This document shows, one piece after another, positions 6,859 to 13,962 of a stretch of DNA of 20,296 bases. Position 1 is the first letter of the stretch. Each line of letters opens with the position of its first letter. The translations under genes were made by a program, and so were the position numbers. The DNA comes from CAZEIW01 sp964512305 (GTDB lineage Bacteria > Pseudomonadota > Gammaproteobacteria > Burkholderiales > Burkholderiaceae_F), in assembly GCA_964512305.1 (NCBI GenBank), contig CAZEIW010000147.1:1-20296 (forward strand), given 5' to 3'. A model generated the notes under the pieces. It did no database searches and had not been told where the DNA came from. It saw nothing but the letters and a program-made list of their open reading frames with translations.

Positions 6859-8567
6859 ACGGGCCGGGCAACACCGCCAAGATCGTCGTCGACCCGGCCT
6901 GGCCGACCCTGCAGACCTTCGCGCTCGCGCGCATCCTGGTCGCCACCGCGCTTCTGCTGTCCGCACTGGTGTTCGGCGCGCCGACAGTCGGGCATGCCAC
7001 GGGTGCCGATCCGGCGCAGGCGTTGATCGGCCTGATGGCCTACTTCGCGAGCGCGGCCGCGATGGCGGCCGCGGCGGTCTACGTCCACCGCCGGTTCCTG
7101 GTCCAGCTGGCGGGCCAGCTGCTGCTCGACCTTTCGGTGATCACGACGCTGGTCGCGCTCGGCGGCGGCATGCGCAGCGGCTTCGTGATCCTGTACCTGC
7201 TGCCCCTGGCGGGGGCGGCGTTGATGCTGCCGACCAGCGCCGCGTTCTTCACGTGCTCGATCGCCGTGCTGTCGCTGCTGACCGACGCCTTCCTGCGCAG
7301 CCTGAGCGAGGAGCACACGGAAACCCAGCTGTTCCAGGCCGGCGTGTACGGCGCTGCCTTGTTCGGGATCACCGGTCTGCTGCGGCTGCTGTCGGCGCGG
7401 CTGGCCAAGCAGGAGCAACTGGCGCGGGCGCGCGGCCTCGACCTGCAGAGCCAGCTCGAGATCAACCGGCTGGTGATTTCCCAGATGGAGCAGGGTGTGG
7501 TCGTGGTCGATGCGACCACGCGCGTGCGCGCCAACAACCTGGCGGCCCGGGTTCTGCTGGGCCTGCACCGGGATGCGCAGCTGACTGGCCGCCGTCTGGT
7601 CGACCTGTCGACGCTGCGCCCGCTGGCCGAGGGCTTCCTTCGCTGGCAGCAGTCCGATTCGGGGCGGACCGGCTGGTCCGACAGCCTCATCCAGGCGGTC
7701 GAGCAGCAGGCCGCGTCCCCGCCGTTGACGGTGCGCGAGCGCCAGCTGCGCGCCCGCTTCGCCCGTCCCCCGTCGCCGCAGTCCGGCGAGTTCGTGATCT
7801 TCCTCGAGGACGTGCAGGCGCTCGAAGAGCGCGCGCAGCATCTGAAGCTGGCGGCGATGGGCCGCCTGACGGCGTCGATCGCGCACGAGATCCGCAACCC
7901 GCTGGCGGCGATCAGTCACGCGGGCCAGCTGCTGGCCGAAGACGTTCGCGATCCGGTGCAGGTGCGGCTGACCTCGATCCTGCGCGAGAACACGCTGCGG
8001 CTGAACCGGCTGGTCGAGGACGTGCTGCGCGTGGCGCGGCGCGAGGCGCCGCTGTCCGACGAATTCGACCTGGCCCAATTCGTCTCCGCCTGGCTCGAGG
8101 AGTTCACGCGCGACCGGGCGGTGGGCGCACGCGTGATCGAGGCGCATCTGGTCCCCGGGCAGCGGGTGAAGTTCGAGCAGAACCACCTGCGGCAGGTGCT
8201 GTTCAATCTCGTCGACAACGCGCTGCGCTATTGCAGCGGCGGGCCGGGCAGCATCGAGATCCGGGTCGAGGACGAGGTCGAAGGCGACGGCCGCGTCCGC
8301 CTCTGGGTTGTCGACGACGGGCCAGGCATCGCCCCGGAGGACCGCGGCGCCGTGTTCGAGCCGTTCTTCACCACGCACCTGCGCGGCACCGGCCTGGGCC
8401 TGTACCTCGCCCGCGAATTCTGCATCGCCAACCAGGCCGAGCTGGCGTACGACGTGCTGCGGCCTGCCGCTCGCGACCGGCGCAGCGGGTTCGTGCTGCG
8501 CTTCGCGCGCCTGCGCGGCGAGGAGCCGGCCGATATCGGATTCCTCGATACGATCCCGCAGCGATGA
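6855..8567 (+). CDS. pilS: PilS, membrane sensor histidine kinase of the PilS/PilR system
   Basis: A 570-residue kinase. Residues 25-200 hold about six membrane segments, followed by a coiled linker, a PAS-like region (about 210-315, starting LVISQMEQGVVVVD), and the kinase core. H344 in the HisKA motif IAHEIRNPLAAIS is the expected phosphorylation site. The ATPase part has the N box NLVDNALRY, G1 DDGPGIAPED and G2 GTGLGLYLAR. PilS phosphorylates PilR, and in Pseudomonas it senses pilin levels in the membrane to set pilA transcription with sigma-54. ATG 6855 is the first possible start after an in-frame TAG at 6789. No pilin gene is in view, so the pilus target is inferred from family and context. 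Confidence 0.9.
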   Translation: MNGPGNTAKIVVDPAWPTLQTFALARILVATALLLSALVFGAPTVGHATGADPAQALIGLMAYFASAAAMAAAAVYVHRRFLVQLAGQLLLDLSVITTLVALGGGMRSGFVILYLLPLAGAALMLPTSAAFFTCSIAVLSLLTDAFLRSLSEEHTETQLFQAGVYGAALFGITGLLRLLSARLAKQEQLARARGLDLQSQLEINRLVISQMEQGVVVVDATTRVRANNLAARVLLGLHRDAQLTGRRLVDLSTLRPLAEGFLRWQQSDSGRTGWSDSLIQAVEQQAASPPLTVRERQLRARFARPPSPQSGEFVIFLEDVQALEERAQHLKLAAMGRLTASIAHEIRNPLAAISHAGQLLAEDVRDPVQVRLTSILRENTLRLNRLVEDVLRVARREAPLSDEFDLAQFVSAWLEEFTRDRAVGARVIEAHLVPGQRVKFEQNHLRQVLFNLVDNALRYCSGGPGSIEIRVEDEVEGDGRVRLWVVDDGPGIAPEDRGAVFEPFFTTHLRGTGLGLYLAREFCIANQAELAYDVLRPAARDRRSGFVLRFARLRGEEPADIGFLDTIPQR

Positions 8568-8602
8568 TCCAGCCCAAACCGCCGCGAGGCCGCGAACCGT
8601 GA
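8564..8602 (+). other. Mini-ORF 3 bridging pilS and pilR (12 codons plus stop)
   Basis: ATG 8564-8566 overlaps the pilS stop (8565-8567) as ATGA. It encodes MIQPKPPRGREP and stops at TGA 8600-8602, which overlaps the GTG start of pilR (8599-8601) as GTGA. It covers the whole 31-nt gap. Only a weak GAGG lies before the pilR GTG, at a poor distance. Confidence 0.4.
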
Positions 8603-10077
8603 CGACCCCAGGCCATCGGCCCGAAGGGGGGGCCGGCGCGGCGTCGCGCGCGCCGGCCGTGCTGGTGGTCGACGACGAGGCGGATCTGCGCGACCTGCTC
8701 GCGCTGACGCTGGTGCGGCTCGGCCTCGACGTCGACGGGGCCGATTCGCTGTCGCGCGCGCGCGAGCTGCTGGCCTCGAAGACGTATGCGCTGTGCCTGA
8801 CCGACATGCGCCTGCCGGACGGCTCCGGCCTGGACCTGGTGCGCGAAGTCGGCGCCCGCAACGGGCCGAAGATCGCGGTGATCACCGCATACGGCAGCGC
8901 CGAGAACGCGGTCGCCGCCCTCAAGGCGGGCGCGTTCGACTATCTGTCCAAGCCGGTCGACGTCGATCAGCTGCGCCTGCTGGTGCGCTCGGCCCTGCGC
9001 GACGGGGCGCCCGAGGCCCCCTCGGACACGGCACGGGCCGGGCCGGAGCCCGACGCGGTCGCGGCGACCGCGCGCCTGATCGGCGAGTCGAACTCGATGC
9101 GCAGCCTGCGCGCGATGATCGAGCGCCTCGGACGCAGCATGGCTCCGGTCGCGATCTACGGCGAATCCGGCAGCGGCAAGGAACTGGTCGCGCGGGCGAT
9201 TCACGACTGCTCGGCGCGCCGCGGCATGCCGTTCATCGCCGTCAACTGCGGCGCGATTCCGGAGACCTTGATGGAGGCCGAATTCTTCGGCTACCGGCGG
9301 GGGGCCTTCACCGGCGCCGAGCGCGACCGCGACGGCTTCTTCCAGGCGGCCGCCGGCGGAACGCTGCTGCTGGACGAGGTCGCCGAGCTGCCCCTCGCGA
9401 TGCAGGTCAAGCTGCTGCGGGCGATCCAGGAGCGGCGGATCCGCAAGGTCGGCGCGACCGGCGAGGAGCCGGTGGACGTCCGCATCCTGAGCGCGACCCA
9501 CCAGGACCTGCACCAGCTGGTGGTGCAGGGCCGCTTCCGGCAGGACCTGTTTTACCGCCTCAACGTCATCGAGCTGCGGGTTCCGAGCCTGCGCGATCGC
9601 TCCGAGGACATCCCGCTGATTGCCGACGCGATCTTGAGGCGCATCGTCGAGCGCGCCGGCGTCGGGCCCGCGCGCCTGTCCTCCGAATCCGAGGCCGCGC
9701 TGCGCCAGCGCCTCTTCCCGGGCAACGTGCGCGAGCTGGAAAACGTCCTCGAGCGCGCGTTGGCGCTCACGGGCGGGGGGGAGCTGCAGCCGGAGGACCT
9801 GAACCTGGACGCCGCCGCGCCGGCGCCGGCGCCGGCGGCGGCATTCACGGAGGAGACCGCCGAGCCGGAGGCGGCGGCCGGCTCCGGCGTCTCCGCCGAG
9901 GTCGAGATCAAGGACGGCGTGCCTTCGAACCTGGAGGCCTATCTGGATTCGCTCGAGCGCGATGCGATCCGGGCCGCGCTCTCGCGCACCGGGCACAACC
10001 GGACGGCGGCCGCACAGCTGCTCGGCATCTCGTTTCGCCAGATGCGCTACCGGATGCAGCGCCTGGGCCTCAAATGA
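8599..10077 (+). CDS. pilR: PilR, sigma-54-dependent response regulator
   Basis: A 492-residue activator. The receiver domain (about 20-130) has the acidic pair D25-D26, the phospho-acceptor D69 (CLTDMRLPDGSG) and K118 (LSKPVD). The AAA+ domain has Walker A GESGSGKE (188-195), the sigma-54 contact loop GAFTGA (235-240) and Walker B TLLLDE (255-260). An Ala/Pro/Glu-rich linker leads to a Fis-type helix-turn-helix ending LGISFRQMRYRMQRLGLK, the usual PilR tail. It takes phosphate from PilS and drives sigma-54 promoters such as pilA in relatives. The GTG start at 8599 is the only suitable one ahead of the receiver domain; the overlapping TGA of mini-ORF 3 supports it. Confidence 0.93.
   Translation: MTTPGHRPEGGAGAASRAPAVLVVDDEADLRDLLALTLVRLGLDVDGADSLSRARELLASKTYALCLTDMRLPDGSGLDLVREVGARNGPKIAVITAYGSAENAVAALKAGAFDYLSKPVDVDQLRLLVRSALRDGAPEAPSDTARAGPEPDAVAATARLIGESNSMRSLRAMIERLGRSMAPVAIYGESGSGKELVARAIHDCSARRGMPFIAVNCGAIPETLMEAEFFGYRRGAFTGAERDRDGFFQAAAGGTLLLDEVAELPLAMQVKLLRAIQERRIRKVGATGEEPVDVRILSATHQDLHQLVVQGRFRQDLFYRLNVIELRVPSLRDRSEDIPLIADAILRRIVERAGVGPARLSSESEAALRQRLFPGNVRELENVLERALALTGGGELQPEDLNLDAAAPAPAPAAAFTEETAEPEAAAGSGVSAEVEIKDGVPSNLEAYLDSLERDAIRAALSRTGHNRTAAAQLLGISFRQMRYRMQRLGLK
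9810..9842 (+). repeat. GCCGGC microsatellite-like run inside pilR
   Basis: Imperfect GCC/GGC triplets, including three successive GCCGGC hexamers, encode an Ala-Pro-Ala-Pro linker between the AAA+ and helix-turn-helix domains. Because the hexamer is a multiple of three, changes in copy number would leave the frame intact and alter only linker length. Confidence 0.5.
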
Positions 10078-10118
10078 CCGCCGCGCCGGACCCGCGGGCG
10101 CGGCCGCGCCGCCCATGA
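10074..10118 (+). other. Mini-ORF 4 bridging pilR and ampD (14 codons plus stop)
   Basis: ATG 10074-10076 overlaps the pilR stop as ATGA. The frame encodes MTAAPDPRARPRRP and stops at TGA 10116-10118, overlapping the ampD ATG (10115-10117) as ATGA. Its first 16 bases match the first 16 bases of ampD at 15 positions, so it may be a local duplication of the ampD start. No Shine-Dalgarno is visible before ampD. Confidence 0.4.
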
Positions 10119-10699
10119 CCGCGGCGCCGGCGGCCGCCGGCGCGCCCGAGCTCGAGGTCGGCGAAGACGGCTGGGTCCCGCTCGCGCGCCGCGTCGAATC
10201 GCCCAATGCCGACCCCCGGCCGCCCGGCTCGGAGATCGAGCTGCTGGTGATCCACTGCATCAGCCTGCCGCCCGGCGGCTTCGGCAGCGGCGACGTCTTG
10301 CGTCTGTTCACGAACCGGCTCGATCCGGCGGCCCATCCGTTCTATCGCCGCCTCGACGGCCTGCGCGTGTCGGCGCATTTCCTGATCGAGCGCGACGGCA
10401 CGCTGACCCAGTGCGTCGGCTGCCGCGAACGCGCGTGGCACGCGGGCGAATCGTCGTACCGCGGCCGGCCGCGCTGCAACGACTTCTCGATCGGGATCGA
10501 GCTCGAGGGCAGCGAATTCGAGCCGTTCACCTCGTCGCAATACACGGTGCTCGCGGCGCTCGCGCGCGCGCTCGCGCGCGCCTTTCCGATCCGCGCGGCG
10601 CTGGGCCATGCCCAGATCGCGCCGGGACGCAAGACCGACCCGGGCCCGCTGTTCGACTGGGCGCGCTTCGGCCGCGCCGCCGCGCTGCCGGCCGGCTGA
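10115..10699 (+). CDS. ampD: AmpD, 1,6-anhydro-N-acetylmuramyl-L-alanine amidase
   Basis: A 194-residue cytoplasmic zinc amidase (Amidase_2 family) that removes the peptide from anhydro-muropeptides during cell-wall recycling, which in many Gram-negatives also limits AmpR-driven beta-lactamase induction. H47 (VIHCIS), H165 and D175 (GHAQIAPGRKTDPG) are the expected zinc ligands, with K173 and E129 (GIELEG) in the catalytic positions; spacing from H165 to D175 equals that of H154 to D164 in E. coli AmpD. There is no signal peptide, as expected. ATG 10115 is the only in-frame start near the domain. No ampR or beta-lactamase gene is in the window. Confidence 0.94.
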   Translation: MTAAPAAAGAPELEVGEDGWVPLARRVESPNADPRPPGSEIELLVIHCISLPPGGFGSGDVLRLFTNRLDPAAHPFYRRLDGLRVSAHFLIERDGTLTQCVGCRERAWHAGESSYRGRPRCNDFSIGIELEGSEFEPFTSSQYTVLAALARALARAFPIRAALGHAQIAPGRKTDPGPLFDWARFGRAAALPAG

Positions 10700-10701
10700 G
10701 C

Positions 10702-10723
10702 CGCTCGGCCGAACGGTCGAGCG
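10702..10723 (+). terminator. Hairpin just after ampD, without T-run
   Basis: CGCTCGGCCG and CGGTCGAGCG pair with one G-T mismatch around an AA loop, three bases after the ampD stop. No T-run follows, so it is a weak terminator candidate or a 3'-end stabiliser. The rest of the gap to 10978 holds a TCGAGGGG/CCCCTCGA inverted repeat (10841-10848 and 10860-10867) and no gene that I can support. Confidence 0.35.
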
Positions 10724-10949
10724 CGATCCCGGCGCGGCCGGCCTGCGATCGATCCTTTCCCTGAACCGTAGCTTCGAAGGGCGGCGGAACAGGACGTTTG
10801 GCGCCGGCAGCCTCGGAACCGAAAGGCGGGAGGATCGGCTTCGAGGGGTGGCTGCGCCCCCCCTCGAGCACCCCCCGCGGCATTCACAAGCGTCACTCTT
10901 GCTGGCACGCGGTTCATGGTCCGTGTGCAGCCGCCGCCGCGGCAGCAGG

Positions 10950-10969
10950 CTCTCCCGCAAGCGGGAGAG
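10950..10969. repeat. Perfect palindrome 3' of the YdaT-like gene
   Basis: CTCTCCCGC (10950-10958) and GCGGGAGAG (10961-10969) flank AA. This kind of CTCTCCCGC-AA-GCGGGAGAG hairpin is scattered between genes in many high-GC proteobacteria. It lies 9 bases beyond the stop of the minus-strand gene at 10979 and may act as its 3' end, although no T-run follows. Confidence 0.55.
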
Positions 10970-10978
10970 GGGATCTTG

Positions 10979-11170
10979 TCAATGCGGTGGCGCGTGCGTC
11001 TCCGCCTCGCGGGCCGCCCATTGCTTGGCTTTGGCGATCGCGATCCGGATCGCGCGGCCCTCGTCGGTTCCGGCCACGAGCATCGCGTTGGCGATGTCGA
11101 TCGCCTTCAACCGGACCCACGGCTCGAGATGCCGCATCGACACCGGATAGCGCACCGAGCTCCACGGCAT
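10979..11170 (-). CDS. Small conserved protein resembling the N-terminal part of Bacillus YdaT
   Basis: A 63-residue soluble protein beginning MPWSSVRYPVSMRHLEPWVR and continuing with an Ala-rich helix (IDIANAM ... DEGRAIRIAIAKAKQWA). From memory this pattern matches a widespread family of short stress-associated proteins represented by the N-terminal part of B. subtilis YdaT; no biochemical function is known to me. The start is fixed by a strong ribosome-binding site (AAGGAGGGCGT before ATG at 11170); an ATG 15 nt further upstream lacks one. The gene follows DUF924 on the same strand after a 200-nt gap that contains a CRP/FNR-type box 86 nt before the ATG, so it probably has its own regulated promoter. 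Confidence 0.8.
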   Translation of the reverse strand: MPWSSVRYPVSMRHLEPWVRLKAIDIANAMLVAGTDEGRAIRIAIAKAKQWAAREAETHAPPH

Positions 11171-11255
11171 ACGCCCTCCTTCCACTCGTCTCTATCAGGT
11201 ATCGGGCCGCACAAATTTCCGCTTGCCGATGTTGCTGCGTGGCTGCCGGACGCGG

Positions 11256-11269
11256 TTGACGGACGTCAA
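11256..11269. promoter_or_regulatory. CRP/FNR-type box upstream of the YdaT-like gene
   Basis: TTGAC-GGAC-GTCAA is a perfect palindrome apart from its four-base centre, with the half-site TTGAC used by several FNR/DNR-class regulators. It lies 86 nt before the ATG at 11170 on the minus strand. Class II spacing would put the -10 near 11228-11234, where CAACAT (minus strand, 11229-11234) matches 3 of 6. The flanks (GCGG before, GC after) repeat at the box near 18596. Confidence 0.5.
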
Positions 11270-11370
11270 GCACACCGCGCACGGACGGGTCGCCGAGGTT
11301 GATCGAGCGGGTCGAAGAGGGTCCGGCCCCGCCAGACCGGCGCTGACGGGCCGAGAACCCCAAGGGGGCA

Positions 11371-11913
11371 TCACCCGAAGGAGGATCCTTTGCGCGCGAG
11401 GAACTCCAGTTCCTCGGGTGTCGAAATGCGTCCCAAGACCTCGTTGCGGTGCGGATAGCGGCCGAAGCGGTCGATGATCGCCTTGTGCCGGCGCTCGGAC
11501 TCGAGGTTCGATTCCAGTCCCGGCGCGCCGAACAGCTCGAGCGCGCGCTCGTGGATCAGCGGCGATTCGCTGTGCATGAACGGCATGTAGAGAAACGCCC
11601 GCTGCTGCGCCGGCAATGCGAGGTCGGCGCCCGCCGCCACCGCCTCCTGCGCCAGGCACAAGGCCAGCGGGTCGAAGGCGAAACCGCGCGGGTCGCCGCG
11701 GTAGATGTTGCGCGAGAACTGGTCGAGCACGATCACCTCTGCCAGGCGTCCCGGCGCGCGCTCGCGCCAGCGACACAGCTCGCAGCGGCCGGCGCTCGAG
11801 TGGAGCGCGCCGAAGCGCGCCGACAGCGCGCGATCGAACTCGGGGCTGCCGCCCCACCAGCTGCGCGGCGGCGTTTCCTCGAACCAGAAGCGGATGACGT
11901 CTTCGGGGCTCAT
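11371..11913 (-). CDS. DUF924 family protein
   Basis: A 180-residue soluble protein of the DUF924 family, all-helical and TPR-like by known structures, with no agreed function. The family marks are visible: the N-terminal VIRFWFEE, the central LDQFSRNIYRG (residues 71-81 or so), and the C-terminal HKAIIDRFGRYPHRNEVLGR. Length is normal. The ATG at 11913 gives the standard MSPEDVIRFWF start; the frame is open upstream but the extra sequence looks non-coding. No strong ribosome-binding site precedes it. It is divergent from the YeiH-type exporter across 199 bp, in which I see no clear promoter. Confidence 0.92.
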   Translation of the reverse strand: MSPEDVIRFWFEETPPRSWWGGSPEFDRALSARFGALHSSAGRCELCRWRERAPGRLAEVIVLDQFSRNIYRGDPRGFAFDPLALCLAQEAVAAGADLALPAQQRAFLYMPFMHSESPLIHERALELFGAPGLESNLESERRHKAIIDRFGRYPHRNEVLGRISTPEELEFLARKGSSFG

Positions 11914-12112
11914 TGTCGTGGGCGATTTCGTTTCGATTATCCGTTGCACCGCCGGCGGCGCCCGCTTGCGCGGCGCGCCGCGTTCAGGTGAGGTCGCTGA
12001 GGCGATGGCCTCTTTGCCCGCATGGCGATCCGGCGTAATGTCGGAAGCGACCCGGTTCCGATCGAGACCCGGGGCCGCCCGGCCGGCGAGCCGGGCGCAC
12101 GGAGGAGTCGCG

Positions 12113-13516
12113 ATGGAGGCGTATGGCAACTCGGCGCCCGGCAGCCCTGCCGCGGCCGGACGCAAGATGGGCTGGCGCGAGACCTATCTGAAGGAAGACT
12201 GGTGGGCGATCTGGCTGGGGGTCGGAATCGTCCTGGTCGCGTGGCTGTTCTTCGTCAACGGCTCGACGATCCGTTGGATCGCGGTCACGCCGAAGAAATG
12301 GTCGTCGCTCGACCAGCTGGCGGGCGATTTCGGCGCGAACCTCGACCGGTACGCGGCGCAGCTCGTCATCTGGCTGGCGATCTTCTGCGTCAGCCTGCGC
12401 GCCATGGGCCACAGGCTCGGCCAGTTCGTTCCTTCCTTCCTGTTCCTGTACATCGGCTCGATCGTCATCATCATGATCGGTGCCTGGGAAAAGGCCTCCT
12501 ACTACAACCTCGAGCCGCCGCTGGTCGCCCTGGCCTTGGGGCTGGTCATCTCGAACTTCGTCGGCCTGCCGCAGTGGATGGACGTCGGCTTCCGGGTCGA
12601 GTACTACATCAAGACCGGCATCGTGCTGCTCGGCGCCACGCTGCCGTTCACCCTGATCGTCTGGGCCGGCCCGGTGGCGATCGCGCAGGCCTCGATCGTC
12701 TCGATCATCACGTTCCTCGTGATCTACTTCACCGGCAAGAGACTGGGCCTGGACCGCCGCCTGTGCGCGACCCTCGGCGCGGGCGGTGCGGTGTGCGGGG
12801 TGTCGGCGTCGATCGCGATCGCCGGCGCGGTCGGCGCGAAGAAGGAGCATGCGCCGATCGCGATCACGATGGTCATCATCTGGGCGATCGTGATGATCTT
12901 CGTGCTGCCGCTCGTGTGCCGGGCGATGGGGCTCGCGGCCGGCGTCGCCGGGGCCTGGATCGGCACCTCCGAATTCGCCGACGCGGCCGGGCTCGCCGCA
13001 GCGCAGTCCTATGGCAACTACGTCGGCAGCGTCTCGGGCGTGGCGGGCAAGCCGGACGACGCGCTATGGAGTTTTACGCTGATGAAGGTGGTGGGTCGCG
13101 ATGTCTGGATCGGGATCTGGGCGTTCGTGATGGCGGTCATCGCGACGACGCGCTGGGAGGTCGAAACCGGCAGGAAGCCGGAAGCCGCCGAGATCTGGTG
13201 GCGCTTCCCCAAGTTCGTGATCGGCTTCGCCGTGGCCTCGCTGTTCGTGACGGCAGTGGCCGCGCAGTACAGCTTCGGCGACTTCAACAAGATCCTCACC
13301 CCGAAGCTGATCGCGCCGATCAAGGATCTGCGCACCTGGGCCTTCATCTTCTGCTTCTTCAGCATCGGCCTGACGACCCGCTTCCGCGAGCTCGCGCGCG
13401 CCGGTGCGAAGCCATTTTGGGCCTTCACGAGCGGCGTCGCGGTCAACGTCGTGCTGGGGTTCATCCTGTCGGTGATCGTCTTCGGCGACTACTGGAGCAC
13501 GCTGTCGCGGCCATGA
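12113..13516 (+). CDS. YeiH-type putative sulfate exporter family transporter
   Basis: A 467-residue inner-membrane protein with roughly ten to eleven hydrophobic segments, of the family annotated as putative sulfate exporter (YeiH, PF03601 by recollection). The family's glycine-rich signature is at about residues 219-235 (GAGGAVCGVSASIAIAG), followed by KKEHAPIAITMVIIWA. It is longer than E. coli YeiH (about 350), with an N-terminal cytoplasmic leader containing KEDWWAIWLG and a longer loop before SYGNYVGSVSGVAGKPDDALWSFTLMKV. The start at 12113 has a strong GGAGGAG site at 12101-12107. The substrate is not proven for the family; sulfate or a related sulfur anion is only a guess. It overlaps the next gene by ATGA. 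Confidence 0.9.
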   Translation: MEAYGNSAPGSPAAAGRKMGWRETYLKEDWWAIWLGVGIVLVAWLFFVNGSTIRWIAVTPKKWSSLDQLAGDFGANLDRYAAQLVIWLAIFCVSLRAMGHRLGQFVPSFLFLYIGSIVIIMIGAWEKASYYNLEPPLVALALGLVISNFVGLPQWMDVGFRVEYYIKTGIVLLGATLPFTLIVWAGPVAIAQASIVSIITFLVIYFTGKRLGLDRRLCATLGAGGAVCGVSASIAIAGAVGAKKEHAPIAITMVIIWAIVMIFVLPLVCRAMGLAAGVAGAWIGTSEFADAAGLAAAQSYGNYVGSVSGVAGKPDDALWSFTLMKVVGRDVWIGIWAFVMAVIATTRWEVETGRKPEAAEIWWRFPKFVIGFAVASLFVTAVAAQYSFGDFNKILTPKLIAPIKDLRTWAFIFCFFSIGLTTRFRELARAGAKPFWAFTSGVAVNVVLGFILSVIVFGDYWSTLSRP

Positions 13517-13743
13517 AGACCGGTCTTCGGCCGGCACCCGCAGCGCCCGCCGAGGCGCCGTGCTGCCGGTCGTGCGTGCACTTCGAGAACGAGCCACAGC
13601 ACCTGGAACGGGCGTTTCCCGGCTGGCGCGCGCTGGGGTCCGCCTATGGCTCGGCTCGATCGGAGGACGGCATCTGCGGGGCACGCGGGCTGTACCTGTC
13701 GGCCCGCCAGTGGTGCGTGCAGTACTTGCCGCACCGAAGCTAG
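13513..13743 (+). CDS. Small Cys-rich protein coupled to the YeiH-type exporter
   Basis: A 76-residue protein of unknown function. Its ATG overlaps the exporter's stop codon (ATGA), so it is almost certainly translated by coupling. Five cysteines are visible: CC-x2-C (CCRSC, residues 17-21), one in GICGARG (about 55) and one in RQWCVQYLP (about 68). The CxxC-H pattern and the later two cysteines suggest a small zinc or iron-sulfur site. There is no signal peptide or membrane segment. Pairing with a presumed sulfur-anion exporter hints at a redox or sensor partner, but that is inference. The 219 bases that follow contain no gene that I can support. Confidence 0.72.
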   Translation: MKTGLRPAPAAPAEAPCCRSCVHFENEPQHLERAFPGWRALGSAYGSARSEDGICGARGLYLSARQWCVQYLPHRS

Positions 13744-13962
13744 GCGCCGCCGGGCGCGATCGTCCCGACCGCGACCTCGCGGGCCTCGAACCTCCCGGTC
13801 GTGCGCATGGCGTCGGCCTGAACGCGCGGCTCGTCGTGGCGCCTTCGGCCGCGCGCCGGGGTCAGGGATTGCGGCGCGAACGCTGAAACGCGGCAGTCGG
13901 TCCGTGGCCGGGATGCTATGGCAAACTGCGCGGATCGACGACACATCGGATGCGAGCGCTCG

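Noticed and set aside
10555..10580. CG-alternating run in ampD as a possible Z-DNA or recombination site
   Set aside because: It encodes an Ala/Arg-rich helix in frame and is expected from codon use at this GC content.
10342..10960. Minus-strand frames over ampD and its 3' gap that might be a small gene
   Set aside because: They run across ampD antisense, have Arg/Ala/Pro-rich composition and no ribosome-binding site; the gap part is explained by inverted repeats.
11941..12112. Upstream extension of the YeiH-type exporter
   Set aside because: The frame is open further upstream, but the strong GGAGGAG site and the family-like N-terminus support the start at 12113.
13740..13946. 68-codon minus-strand frame between the Cys-rich protein and lysE
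   Set aside because: No ribosome-binding site, no similarity that I recognise, and a composition like the non-coding shadow frames.
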